This document shows, piece after piece, positions 49,689 to 58,523 of a stretch of DNA of 64,000 nt. Every line of letters starts with the position of its first letter. Position 1 is the stretch's first letter. A program made the translations under genes and the position numbers. The notes under the pieces are model-generated. The model made no database searches. It had not been told where the DNA came from and was given only the letters and a program-made list of their open reading frames with translations. This DNA is from Mycolicibacterium wolinskyi (GTDB lineage: Bacteria; Actinomycetota; Actinomycetes; Mycobacteriales; Mycobacteriaceae): the NCBI RefSeq assembly GCF_002101965.1, contig NZ_LQQA01000032.1, positions 1 through 64,000 on the forward strand. Direction: 5' to 3'.

Positions 49689-50393
49689 ATGAAGAAGTTC
49701 TACGGCCACACGCTGCTATATCTGCACGAGACGATCGACCTGGGGGTGGGCCGCGCGGACCAGTTCACACAGGCTTTCAGCGACGTCTACCAGCCTATGA
49801 TGGAAGACCTCGGGGCCCGGTTGTTCGCGATCTGGGAGACGACGCCCTACAACGGACACTGGCCGCAGGTGACGATCATCTGGGAGATCGACGCGTTCGC
49901 CGACTATGCCCGGATCGGCAAGGCGCAGGCCGCCGGTGGCAGCCACGAGAAGCCGGCGACGCAATGGGCGACGTATCTGTCGGAGATCGGTGCCCGTGGC
50001 GAGGGCCGGATCATGTACGCGGGCAAGTACAACAGGACACTGGCCGAGCTGCGGCAGGAGGGGTTCGGCGCGGGCCTGGTGATCCAGGAGATCATGCAGA
50101 CCAAACCCGGCAGGCAGGACGACTACATCCGCGAACTGGAACGGCTGTACGTGCCGTGGTCGGAACGGACCGGCAAGCGTTGGCTCGGCTCGTTCATCAC
50201 CACGTTCCGGTTCAACGAGGTCATCCACTACTGGGCGCTGGACGGCGACTGGGATTGCTTCGAAAACCACTACCCGTCCTGGAAGGACAGCCCGCCCGCC
50301 GAGATCGTGACATGGATGAGTGTCGCCCCGGCCCTGCGGGACGGCTGGGAGGATTCGATCCTGGCGGCCCTGCCGCCGTCTCCGTTGAAGTAG
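49689..50393 (+). CDS. Dimeric alpha/beta-barrel (NIPSNAP-like) protein
   Basis: This 234-residue protein has two repeats of a ferredoxin-like beta-alpha-beta pattern. The first repeat includes LYLHETIDLGVGRADQFTQA and QVTIIWEIDAFADYARIGKA. The second includes GLVIQEIMQTKPGRQDDYIR and FNEVIHYWALDGDWDCFENH. NIPSNAP-type proteins of this fold appear in catabolic operons but have no settled catalytic role. It is the first gene of an eight-gene plus-strand operon with the second P450 5 nt downstream. It may bind the operon's hydrophobic substrate. Confidence 0.7.
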   Translation: MKKFYGHTLLYLHETIDLGVGRADQFTQAFSDVYQPMMEDLGARLFAIWETTPYNGHWPQVTIIWEIDAFADYARIGKAQAAGGSHEKPATQWATYLSEIGARGEGRIMYAGKYNRTLAELRQEGFGAGLVIQEIMQTKPGRQDDYIRELERLYVPWSERTGKRWLGSFITTFRFNEVIHYWALDGDWDCFENHYPSWKDSPPAEIVTWMSVAPALRDGWEDSILAALPPSPLK

Positions 50394-50397
50394 GCGC

Positions 50398-51630
50398 GTG
50401 ATGAATCGACCTGTGCTCCAGGGCTTCACGTATGATCCGTTCGACCCCGACGTGATGGCCGATCCGCTGCCGTACTACCGGATCCTGCGTGACGAGCACC
50501 CGGTGTACTACATCGACAAGTGGGACACCTATGCGCTGTCGCGATTCGACGACATCTGGGAGGTACTCGGCATCACCGACGGGACCTTCGTCGCGTCCGA
50601 GGGAACGTTGCCGGCCGCCACCGTTCTGAGCCACCACAACGACGGGCCGGTGCCCGATCCGCCGTTGCACTCCATGCCTTTCCACGCCAACTTTGATTCG
50701 CCCATCTACGAGAACGTCCGGCGCTGCACCTCGGCGCAGTTCCGGCCACGGGCGGTGCCGAAGCTCGCGGACCGGATCCGCACCCTGGCCAACGAGCGCC
50801 TCGACGAGCTGCTGCCACGCGGGCGCTTCGACCTCACCCAGGACTACGCCGGAATCGTGGCGGCCGCGATGGTGTGCGAATTCGTCGGTCTGCCAGCTGA
50901 ACTCGCTCCGGAGGTGCTGGCCACCGTGAACGCCGGGAGTCTTGCCCAGCCAGGGGAGGGCGTCGAGGTCGGCAACGCCAGGCCCGGATACCTGTCCTAC
51001 CTCACGCCGATCGTCGAAAGACGGCGCGCCGAAGGGCCCGACGGCAGCGTGCCGATCGCTGACAGCCTGATCGACTTCCGGCTGCCCGACGGCTCTGCCC
51101 TCGGCGACATGGAGGCCGCCGTCCAGATGCTCGGCGTGTTCATCGGCGGAACCGAAACGGTGCCGAAGATCACCGCGACCGGACTGTGGCAGCTGCGCAG
51201 GCACCCCGACCAATTGGCGGCGGTCCGCGCCGACCTCGCCGGGAACGTGCCGATCGCCCGCGAGGAGATCATCCGGCACAGTGCCCCGGCGCAGTGGTTC
51301 GCTCGAACGGTGCGGCGGCCCTACACTATTCACGACACGACCCTCAAACCGGGGCAACGTGTCATCACGCTGCTGGCTTCGGCGGCCCGCGACGAGCGGG
51401 AGTACGACAACCCCGACGCGTTCATCTGGAACCGGCCGATCGAGCGGCTCTTGTCGTTCGGCCGTGGCCAGCACTTCTGCCTCGGCGTGCACGTGGCCCG
51501 GCTCGAGATCACGATCATGATCCAGGAGTGGCTGAAACGCGTGCGGGATTACCACATCGACGAGCAGGCGGCATCGCGTCCGCCGTCGAGCTTCCAGTGG
51601 GGCTGGAACAACATCCCCGTGGAGGTGTGA
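50398..51630 (+). CDS. Cytochrome P450 (second of two)
   Basis: This 410-residue P450 has the heme motif LLSFGRGQHFCLGVHVARLE and the K-helix region EEIIRHSAPAQWFARTVRRP. Its I-helix reads FIGGTETVPKI, where the usual AGxDT is replaced by GGTET, an unusual variant that may alter proton delivery. Other features such as the ERR-type triad (NPDAFIWNRPIERLLSFG) look normal. GTG 50398 and ATG 50401 are adjacent starts. It begins the plus-strand oxidation operon together with the NIPSNAP-like gene and is only distantly similar to the P450 at 46601. Confidence 0.94.
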   Translation: MMNRPVLQGFTYDPFDPDVMADPLPYYRILRDEHPVYYIDKWDTYALSRFDDIWEVLGITDGTFVASEGTLPAATVLSHHNDGPVPDPPLHSMPFHANFDSPIYENVRRCTSAQFRPRAVPKLADRIRTLANERLDELLPRGRFDLTQDYAGIVAAAMVCEFVGLPAELAPEVLATVNAGSLAQPGEGVEVGNARPGYLSYLTPIVERRRAEGPDGSVPIADSLIDFRLPDGSALGDMEAAVQMLGVFIGGTETVPKITATGLWQLRRHPDQLAAVRADLAGNVPIAREEIIRHSAPAQWFARTVRRPYTIHDTTLKPGQRVITLLASAARDEREYDNPDAFIWNRPIERLLSFGRGQHFCLGVHVARLEITIMIQEWLKRVRDYHIDEQAASRPPSSFQWGWNNIPVEV

Positions 51631-51631
51631 G

Positions 51632-52600
51632 ATGTGGTGCTATCGGCTCGTCGCGCCGTACACGTTCGAGCGCACCGAGGCCGACAAGCCCGCGCCGGAA
51701 TCGCTGAGCGACGGACAGGTGCTCCTGCAGTTCCTGGCGGCCGGGGTGTGCGGCAGTGATCTGCCCGGTTTCCGTGGTACGCAAGGAAAATTGCCAGGGG
51801 ACACCGGTCGCAGTGCTGCCGAGATGAACGGATTCCCGATTCACGAGATCGTCGGCGAGGTGCTCGCGAGCCGCCACCCCGACCACCGCAAGGGTGACCG
51901 GGTGGTGGGCTGGGCCTCGGGTTTCGACGGCCTGATGGAACACGTAGTCGCCGACGGAAGCGGCCTGGCGTCCTACGATCCGGCGCTCACGCCACAACTG
52001 GCGGTGGCGCTGCAACCCCTGGCGTGCGTGCTCTACGCGATGGAGCAGCTGGGCGACCTCACCGGCCGTCATGTCGCGGTGATCGGTCAGGGGTCGATCG
52101 GCCTGCTGTTCAGTTATGCGGCAAAGGCTTTCGGTGCGAGACGCGTCACCGGGGTGGATCCGGTGGACCGGTCGGCGATCGCCGCGCGATTCGGGGTCGA
52201 CACCGTGGTCCGCGCGACGAGCGATCGTTGGGTCGGCCACCTCGATGGCGCCGACCGGCCGAACGTCGTGATCGAAGCCGTCGGCCACCAGGTCGCGACG
52301 CTCAACCATGCCCTGACCGCCGCGGCGTTCGGCGGCACGGTGTTCTACTTCGGCGTTCCCGACGACGACAGCTACCCGATCAGTATGCGAACCATGCTGC
52401 GCAACAACCTCACCCTGAAATCCGGTGTGACACTGGACCGGCGCCGGGTGCTGGCGCGCGCCGACGAATTCGCCAGGCAGCATCCCGACCTGCTGCCGAA
52501 CTATGTCACCCACACCTTCGGCATCGACGAGGTGCAGTCGGCGTTCGAGCTGGCATGCCGCCCGGTCCCGGGCCGCGTCAAGATCGCGATCACCGCATGA
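51632..52600 (+). CDS. Medium-chain dehydrogenase/reductase
   Basis: This 322-residue protein has AAGVCGSDLPGFRGTQG with the catalytic zinc Cys, FPIHEIVGEVLASRHPDHRK with the His-Glu pair, and the Rossmann motif VAVIGQGSIGLLFSYAAK with GARRVTGVDPVDR. The structural zinc cluster of four cysteines is absent, as in some polyol or threonine-dehydrogenase-like members. It probably oxidises the alcohol made by the P450. Its ATG begins 1 nt after the P450 stop and its own stop overlaps the HpcH aldolase start. Confidence 0.87.
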   Translation: MWCYRLVAPYTFERTEADKPAPESLSDGQVLLQFLAAGVCGSDLPGFRGTQGKLPGDTGRSAAEMNGFPIHEIVGEVLASRHPDHRKGDRVVGWASGFDGLMEHVVADGSGLASYDPALTPQLAVALQPLACVLYAMEQLGDLTGRHVAVIGQGSIGLLFSYAAKAFGARRVTGVDPVDRSAIAARFGVDTVVRATSDRWVGHLDGADRPNVVIEAVGHQVATLNHALTAAAFGGTVFYFGVPDDDSYPISMRTMLRNNLTLKSGVTLDRRRVLARADEFARQHPDLLPNYVTHTFGIDEVQSAFELACRPVPGRVKIAITA

Positions 52601-53382
52601 GCGTCAGCAGACTGCAGGATGCGCTCGCGGCGAACGCGACGATCTGGGGCGGCTGGGTCGTCGGCCCCACGATCATCGGACCCGAGGAGTTCGCCAAGGC
52701 CGGTTATCACTACGTCGGATTCGACGTGCAGCACGGCTATCTCGACGATGCGGACGTCGCATTGCTGCTGCGGCGCCTCGAACACGTTCCGATCGCCACC
52801 GCGGTGCGCCTCCCGTCGCCGGACCCGGCACCCATCGGGCGGGTACTGGATGCGGGGGCGGACGCGGTGATCATCGCGATGGTGGAAACGCCCGAGCAGG
52901 CTGCCGCCGCCGTCGCCGCGACCCGCTACGCACCCGACGGGGTCCGCAGCTTCGGGCCCCTGCGCGCGAGCCTCGGGCACGACACCGCGGCGCTGGAGAG
53001 CAGGGCGAGCGTATTTGCGATGATCGAAACCGCGCAAGGCGTTTCGGAGGTCGACCGGATCTGCGCGGTACCCGGACTGTCCGGCGTCTACGTCGGCCCG
53101 GCCGATCTGGCGATCTCGCTGGGCCACCGGGTCGCCGATGCCTGGACCCATCCCGACGTCCGCGCTGCAATGGTCACGATCCGCAGCGCGGCCGCGGCCG
53201 CCGGAATCGTGAGCGGAATCCATGCCGGTAGCGGGAGGCTCGGAAGAGCCATGGCGGATCTGGGTTTTCAGATGGTCACGCTGGCCTCGGAATCGCAGGC
53301 GCTGCGCCGCGGCGCGGCCGAGCACCTCGACGAGGCGGCCGGGCACACGCACGACGAATCAGCGCAAGGGGGATATCAGTGA
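52597..53382 (+). CDS. HpcH/HpaI family aldolase
   Basis: This 261-residue class II pyruvate-type aldolase has FAKAGYHYVGFDVQHGYLDD, VRLPSPDPAPIGRVLDAGAD, AMIETAQGVSEVDRICAVPG with the metal Glu, and YVGPADLAISLGH with the metal Asp. The catalytic Glu-Asp pair and the arginine in VRLPS are present. It cleaves 2-keto-4-hydroxy acids to pyruvate and an aldehyde, a typical last step in ring or chain breakdown. It overlaps both neighbouring genes by 4 nt. Confidence 0.92.
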   Translation: MSVSRLQDALAANATIWGGWVVGPTIIGPEEFAKAGYHYVGFDVQHGYLDDADVALLLRRLEHVPIATAVRLPSPDPAPIGRVLDAGADAVIIAMVETPEQAAAAVAATRYAPDGVRSFGPLRASLGHDTAALESRASVFAMIETAQGVSEVDRICAVPGLSGVYVGPADLAISLGHRVADAWTHPDVRAAMVTIRSAAAAAGIVSGIHAGSGRLGRAMADLGFQMVTLASESQALRRGAAEHLDEAAGHTHDESAQGGYQ

Positions 53383-54110
53383 CCGAAACCGACCGCGTGG
53401 CCCTGGTCACGGGTGCGGCCCGCGGACAAGGCGCCGCGATCGTGAGCCGGCTGGTCGCCGATGGCTTTCAGGTGGCGGCCACCGATGTCCTCGTCGACGA
53501 GCTGAGCACGGCAACAGCGGGTTTCGGCGACAAGGTCGCGGCGATCGGTCTCGACGTCGCATCCGCCGAGCAGTGGCAGCGAGCTGTCGAGGCCACAGTG
53601 CAACGGTTCGGTGCGCTGAGCACGCTAGTCAACAATGCCGGCGTGCTGCACCGGGCGTCGATACCCGACGAGACACCGCAAGGATTCGAGGGCAGTTGGC
53701 GGATCAACTGTCTCGGCCCGTTTCTCGGGATTCGCGCCGCGCTCGAACACCTCCGCCGCGCCGAGAACGCTGCCGTCGTCAACACGTGCAGCACCGGAGC
53801 CATCCGGCCGTTCCCCGGTCACGTGGCCTACGGCTCGTCGAAGTGGGCGCTGCGCGGGCTCACCCAGGTGGCCGCGGCAGAACTCGGCCCGGACGGCATC
53901 CGGGTCAACGCGGTGTTTCCGGGCCCCGTCGAGACGCCGATGCTCGACGAGACCACGCAAACCAGGCTGGCGGAGCGATCAGTGGCCGGGCGGCTGGGTA
54001 AACCGGCCGAGATCGCCGACGCCGTCGCGTTCCTGGTGTCCGAACACGCGTCGTTCATCACCGGGTCCGAGCTCGTGGTCGACGGCGGCCAATGTCTGCA
54101 GATCGGATGA
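53379..54110 (+). CDS. Short-chain dehydrogenase/reductase (SDR)
   Basis: This 243-residue classical SDR has the cofactor motif VTGAARGQGAAIVSRL, the NNAG motif (LVNNAGVLHRAS), the catalytic Ser in CSTGAIRPFPG, and the YxxxK motif in HVAYGSSKWALRGLT. It interconverts a hydroxyl and a ketone with NAD(P). It may form the cyclic ketone used by the Baeyer-Villiger-type enzyme encoded next. GTG at 53379 overlaps the aldolase stop (GTGA), and its stop overlaps the flavoenzyme start (ATGA at 54107). Confidence 0.94.
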   Translation: MTETDRVALVTGAARGQGAAIVSRLVADGFQVAATDVLVDELSTATAGFGDKVAAIGLDVASAEQWQRAVEATVQRFGALSTLVNNAGVLHRASIPDETPQGFEGSWRINCLGPFLGIRAALEHLRRAENAAVVNTCSTGAIRPFPGHVAYGSSKWALRGLTQVAAAELGPDGIRVNAVFPGPVETPMLDETTQTRLAERSVAGRLGKPAEIADAVAFLVSEHASFITGSELVVDGGQCLQIG

Positions 54111-55624
54111 GGATGGCCAATTCACTCTCGGTGGGGATCATCGGCGCCGGGCCGGGCGGACTGGCACTGGGAATCTTCTTGAAGAAGGCCGGTTTTGGCG
54201 ACTTCACGATTTTCGACCGCGAGGACGGGGTTGGCGGAACCTGGCGGATCAACACCTATCCCGGGCTGGCATGCGATGTGAAATCGCATCTGTACTCGTA
54301 TTCGTTCGATCTGAACGCCGAGTGGTCACGGCTGTGGTCGGGGCAGCCGGAGATCCTCGAGTACTTCGAGCGTTGCGCACAGCGCTACGAGTTGGCGCCG
54401 CACCTCGCACTGCGCACCGAGGTGGTGAGCGCACGCTGGGAACCGGACGACAATACCTGGCGGCTCACCACCGCGTCGGGCGATGAGCACCGGTTCGATG
54501 TCGTGGTGTCGGCGGTCGGGCTGTTCACCCGGCCCGTCCTGCCGAATCTCGTTGAGGAAGAACCCTTCACCGGCACGGTGATGCACTCGGCACGCTGGGA
54601 CCACTCCGTGGAGATCGAGGGGCGGCGGGTCGCAGTACTCGGGACCGGCTCGACCGCGTCGCAGGTGGTGCCCGAACTGGCGAAGGTCGCCGAGAAGGTC
54701 TACTCGGTGCAGCGATCGCCGACCTGGATCCTGCCGAAACCCGATCGCCCGTACACCGATCGGGAACGCTGGCTGTTCGCGCACGTGCCGTTCGCGAAGA
54801 AGATCTACCGCACGCGGCTGTGGCTGCGCAGCGAGGCCAACATCTCGGTGATCGAGAACGGCAGCGACAAGACCCACGAGTTCCGCGGCATCGCCCTCAA
54901 AATGCTCGAATCAGCCGTCGCCGACGAGGCGTTGCGGGAGAAACTCACGCCGGACCATCCACTGGGCTGCAAACGGCTCGTGTTCTCGTCGGACTTCATC
55001 CCTACCCTGACCCGGCCGAACGTGGAGGTGGTGTCCAGCCCGGCGAGCGCGCTGCGGGCCCGGACCCTGGTGACCGAGGACGGCCAGGAACTCGACGTCG
55101 ACGTCGTGGTGTGCGCGACCGGCTATGCCGCGGCCGACTACCTCGGCCAGATCGAAGTGGTGGGGGAGGCCGGTGTGACGCTGCGCGACACCTGGCGCGA
55201 CGGTGCGTACGCCTACCTCGGCATGGCCGTGCCAGGCTTCCCGAACTTCTTCATGCTCTACGGGCCGAACACGAACGTCGGCTCCAACAGCGTCATCTTC
55301 ATCCTCGAAGCGCAGGCCCGATACGTCGTTCGCGCGCTGAAGTACCTGCGGCGCAGGCGAAAGCGATACGTGGCGGTGCGAGCCGACACGACCGCGCGGT
55401 ACCTGGCCGACATTGACGAATGGATGCAGGGCACGGTGTGGCTCACCAGGTGCAGCAGCTACTTCCGGGCGCCGAACGGGCGAGTGGTCACTCAGTGGCC
55501 GCGCAGCGCCCGAGCGTTCTGGACGATGACGCGCCGATTCCGCGCCGCCGACTACCAATTCGAGCCCGCGGCCCAGCAGCCGGTGCGGCTCGCGCCTACC
55601 GTGGCCACGGCCGATGACGGCTGA
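54107..55624 (+). CDS. Flavin-dependent monooxygenase (Baeyer-Villiger type)
   Basis: This 505-residue enzyme has FAD motif GIIGAGPGGLALGIFLKKAG at residue 11 and the NADP motif VAVLGTGSTASQVVPELA. Between them lies the Baeyer-Villiger fingerprint FTGTVMHSARWD (FxGxxxHxxxW). It inserts oxygen next to a ketone to give an ester or lactone. The ATG at 54107 overlaps the SDR stop; the second ATG at 54113 is an alternative. It pairs with the esterase gene whose start it overlaps by 11 nt, and with the lactonase-like gene at 48750. Confidence 0.94.
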   Translation: MRMANSLSVGIIGAGPGGLALGIFLKKAGFGDFTIFDREDGVGGTWRINTYPGLACDVKSHLYSYSFDLNAEWSRLWSGQPEILEYFERCAQRYELAPHLALRTEVVSARWEPDDNTWRLTTASGDEHRFDVVVSAVGLFTRPVLPNLVEEEPFTGTVMHSARWDHSVEIEGRRVAVLGTGSTASQVVPELAKVAEKVYSVQRSPTWILPKPDRPYTDRERWLFAHVPFAKKIYRTRLWLRSEANISVIENGSDKTHEFRGIALKMLESAVADEALREKLTPDHPLGCKRLVFSSDFIPTLTRPNVEVVSSPASALRARTLVTEDGQELDVDVVVCATGYAAADYLGQIEVVGEAGVTLRDTWRDGAYAYLGMAVPGFPNFFMLYGPNTNVGSNSVIFILEAQARYVVRALKYLRRRRKRYVAVRADTTARYLADIDEWMQGTVWLTRCSSYFRAPNGRVVTQWPRSARAFWTMTRRFRAADYQFEPAAQQPVRLAPTVATADDG

Positions 55625-56549
55625 GCGCAAGGCGTGGCTGGATCGGCTCGACCCGGCACTGCGTGGCTTCGCCGACGCTCGTACCGACCTGTCGGCCAAC
55701 GCACTTGGTGTCGTGCGGACGTCGATCGACCAGCGGCGCCGCGACGGCGCACAAGCTCTGGACACTCCCGGCGTCGACATCGCCGGCGGCCGCGTGACGC
55801 TGGGGCGTCGCAGTGTCCCGGTGCGCGTCTACCGGGGCGGCCCGTCGCCATCGCCGGCCGTCGTCTACTGCCACTCCGGTGCGTTCGTGCTCGGCAATCT
55901 CGACATCGACCAGATCCAATGTGTGGAGCTGGCCAGACGCGCCCGCTGCACGGTGATCTCGATGGACTACCGGTTGGCGCCGGAGCATCCGTATCCCGCT
56001 GCGCTCGACGACGCGGCCATGGTGCTCAACTGGGTGGTTGCGCTCGCCGGCGAACTCGACATCGACGCGGGCCGAATCGCCGTGGCAGGCAGCAGCGCGG
56101 GCGGGGCGCTGGCCGCGGCGCTTTCACAGCAGGCCGCTGCCGGGTCCGTTCCGCCGATCGTCTACCAGCTGCTGCATCAGCCCGTCCTCGACAACCGGCC
56201 GACCGCCTCGAAGCACGAGTTCGGCGACACACCCGGTATGGACGGACCGGCGACCGTCCTGATGTGGGATCACTATCTCGGTCGTCGGGAGCCCGTGCCC
56301 GCGGCGGTGCCCGCCCTCGCCGCGGACCTCGCCGGTCTCGCACCGGCCTGCATCACGTGCGCCGAACTGGATCCGCTGCGCGATGAGGCACTCGACTACG
56401 CGCGACGGCTGCTCGCGGCGGGCGTGCCGACCGAACTGCACGTCTTTCCCGGGACCTGCCACGGATTCGATTCGCTGCTGCCGGATTGGGAACTGAGCCA
56501 GCAGCTGTTCGCCCTGCAAGCCTCGGCATTGAGGCGTGCGCTGTATTGA
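55614..56549 (+). CDS. Alpha/beta hydrolase, HSL-family esterase
   Basis: This 311-residue protein has the oxyanion-hole segment YCHSGAFVLGNLD (HSGA in place of the usual HGGG), YRLAPEHPYPAALDDA, the nucleophile motif VAGSSAGGALAAAL, and acid/base residues in AELDPLRDEALD and PGTCHGFDSL. The triad Ser-Asp-His is complete. It hydrolyses a short-chain ester. Coupling to the Baeyer-Villiger enzyme, with an 11-nt gene overlap, is a known arrangement for ketone to ester to alcohol plus acid. Confidence 0.93.
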   Translation: MTAERKAWLDRLDPALRGFADARTDLSANALGVVRTSIDQRRRDGAQALDTPGVDIAGGRVTLGRRSVPVRVYRGGPSPSPAVVYCHSGAFVLGNLDIDQIQCVELARRARCTVISMDYRLAPEHPYPAALDDAAMVLNWVVALAGELDIDAGRIAVAGSSAGGALAAALSQQAAAGSVPPIVYQLLHQPVLDNRPTASKHEFGDTPGMDGPATVLMWDHYLGRREPVPAAVPALAADLAGLAPACITCAELDPLRDEALDYARRLLAAGVPTELHVFPGTCHGFDSLLPDWELSQQLFALQASALRRALY

Positions 56550-56744
56550 CGTATACGTTAGCTGGGTGCCTCGGCGGCGCACAGCCCCGGCGCGATGGGC
56601 GATAATGCCATGTCCACTTCACGAGAACTTCGCAGGGACAATCGGTCGAGCCAGTGCGACGATGACTGAAGTCCAGGTGTGACGGGGACACCTGACAGAT
56701 ATCCGTTGGTCCGTCAGGAGCAGGTCAGCGATTGAGAGGTATCT
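56550..56744 (+). other. Intergenic region before the ESX-type ATPase gene
   Basis: This 195-nt gap holds one inverted repeat, CAGGTGT (56674-56680) with ACACCTG (56688-56694), and a GAGGT ribosome site before 56745. No clear terminator was found for the upstream oxidation operon, and no shared TTTACA element is present, so the ATPase gene appears independent of the surrounding regulon. Confidence 0.45.
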
Positions 56745-57998
56745 ATGTCGGCCGACAACGACCGGCTCACGTACTCCAGAGACCCCAAGCATGCCAAGGA
56801 CCCGGCTGACTATGGCGAGCACGGTCTCTTCCTGGGCGGAGCGCGGCACAGTGACGTGAGGACCGATACCAGGACACCTCAGCCGGCGGCGACCCCACCG
56901 GCCGTACTGACCTCGACGTTCCCGGGTTCGGCTCGGCCGCCGTCCGAGGCCGAAGTCACCGTCAAACTGCAGCCGGTCGCCCCGACGACCTGGCACCAGG
57001 GGAACGGGCAGGCTCCGGATGCTGGGCTGTGGAACCGCCAGGCGCCGGGTAACGCCGCACTCGGCGAGCACCGCGCGATCGACAACCTCGCCCACGTCGG
57101 CGTGAAGTCCGCGGTCAAGATGCATTCGCGCCGCGGCTGGCGGCGCGTGCTGTACCGCACCACCCGCATCAACCTCGGCCTGTCACCCGACGAGCTGTAC
57201 GAACTCGAGTTGTACGCGCGCATCCGCCGCAACGCGCGCGAGTCCTATCAGATCGGCGTTTTCGGCTTGAAGGGCGGCGTGGGGAAGACCGCCGTGACGG
57301 TCGCGCTCGGATCGACGTTGAGCAAGGTGCGCGGCGACCGGATCTTGGCCATCGACGCCGATCCGGCCAGCGGCAACCTCGGTGACCGCGTCGGACGGCA
57401 GTCTCCGGCCACGGTGTCGGATCTGCTTTCCGCCAAGGACCTCTCGCGCTACAACGACGTCCGTGCTTTCACGAGCATGAACGAGTCGAAGCTCGAAGTG
57501 CTCTCCAGCGCCGAGTACAGCAGCGCGACCCGCGCGTTCGACGACGCCGACTGGATCGCCTCCACCGGGATCGTGTCGCGGCACTACAACCTCGTGCTCG
57601 CCGACTGCGCGGCGGACATGTTCCAGCCCGCGGCGCGCGGTGTGCTCGAGACGGTGTGCGGCGGGGTGATCGTGGCCAGCGCCTCGATCGACGGTGCGCG
57701 CCAAGCCGCGGTGACGATGGACTGGATGCGGCAGAACGGCCATCAGGACCTGCTGAGCCGGTCGTGCGTCGTGGTCAACCACGTGGCGCCCGGCAAGCCC
57801 AACGTCGATATCGGCGATCTCGTCCATCAGTTCCAGAAGCACGTGGCGCCGGGACGGGTGTTCGTCTTGCCGTACGACAAGCACATCGCCGCGGGCACCG
57901 ACATCCACCTCGACCTGCTGCGGCCCAAGTTCCAGCGGCGGATCCTCGAACTGGCCGCCGCGCTGTCGGAGGATTTCGAGAACCCCCTGATCACCTGA
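56745..57998 (+). CDS. EspI/MinD-like P-loop ATPase (ESX-associated type)
   Basis: This 417-residue protein has a Pro-rich, poorly conserved N-terminus of about 130 residues and then a SIMIBI ATPase domain. Its deviant Walker A is GLKGGVGKTAVTVALG near residue 175; a DADPASGNLGDRV Asp motif and LVLADCAADMFQ follow. The architecture, with the segment RRGWRRVLYRTTRINLGLSP before the ATPase, matches EspI and related proteins of type VII secretion loci. No ESX genes lie beside it, so it is an orphan. It could serve the esx pair at the start of the window or another ESX system. Confidence 0.85.
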   Translation: MSADNDRLTYSRDPKHAKDPADYGEHGLFLGGARHSDVRTDTRTPQPAATPPAVLTSTFPGSARPPSEAEVTVKLQPVAPTTWHQGNGQAPDAGLWNRQAPGNAALGEHRAIDNLAHVGVKSAVKMHSRRGWRRVLYRTTRINLGLSPDELYELELYARIRRNARESYQIGVFGLKGGVGKTAVTVALGSTLSKVRGDRILAIDADPASGNLGDRVGRQSPATVSDLLSAKDLSRYNDVRAFTSMNESKLEVLSSAEYSSATRAFDDADWIASTGIVSRHYNLVLADCAADMFQPAARGVLETVCGGVIVASASIDGARQAAVTMDWMRQNGHQDLLSRSCVVVNHVAPGKPNVDIGDLVHQFQKHVAPGRVFVLPYDKHIAAGTDIHLDLLRPKFQRRILELAAALSEDFENPLIT

Positions 57999-58010
57999 TC
58001 GGCGAAACCG

Positions 58011-58523
58011 TCAGCCCGCGGCCAGTTCCCGTGCCACGGCCGCGTGGTACTTGTCGATGTGGGCCGGATTCACCACCCGGAACAGCGCATCCGGTAGCGG
58101 GGAGTCCTTGTAGGCCTCGATGGTCATGGTCCGGCTGAACAGCGTGATGTCCGCGCCCGGCCGAGTGAACTGATACTGCACCGTGATTCGGCCCTCCATG
58201 CCGCCGTTGCCGTCGCGGTCGTGGCCGAGTCTTCCCACGGAGTTGAACACCCACATCCGCGGCCGCATCGCGATCGCGAGATGCCAGGTGTAGATCTGGG
58301 CGCCGTCCGGTCCCGCTTCGGTCCAGGTGTCACCGACCTGCAGTGGCAGTCGCTGGGGGAGATCGCCGATGTGCGCGCTGCCGGGATAGGTCTTCGTCCA
58401 GTTCGCCGGGTTGGTGACGAAATCGTAGACAGTTTCCGCGGATTGAGTGAATGCCGTCTCCGAGCTGGTGGTCACGATGCCCAATGCGTTCGCCTTTCTG
58501 ATTGTCCGTACCTCAGCGGTCAC
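58011..58523 (-). CDS. SRPBCC (START-like) family protein
   Basis: This 170-residue protein has the Bet v1-like fold signature SAETVYDFVTNPANWTKTYP, then PLQVGDTWTEAG and MTIEAYKDSPLPDALFRVVN with the long C-terminal helix. SRPBCC proteins bind hydrophobic ligands in a deep cavity; some are cyclases or hydrolases. It starts with GTG at 58523, overlapping the 3' end of the DUF427 gene by 11 nt, so both belong to the unit driven from the element 59294-59319. It may carry or process the same hydrophobic compound as the P450 region. Confidence 0.83.
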   Translation of the reverse strand: MTAEVRTIRKANALGIVTTSSETAFTQSAETVYDFVTNPANWTKTYPGSAHIGDLPQRLPLQVGDTWTEAGPDGAQIYTWHLAIAMRPRMWVFNSVGRLGHDRDGNGGMEGRITVQYQFTRPGADITLFSRTMTIEAYKDSPLPDALFRVVNPAHIDKYHAAVARELAAG

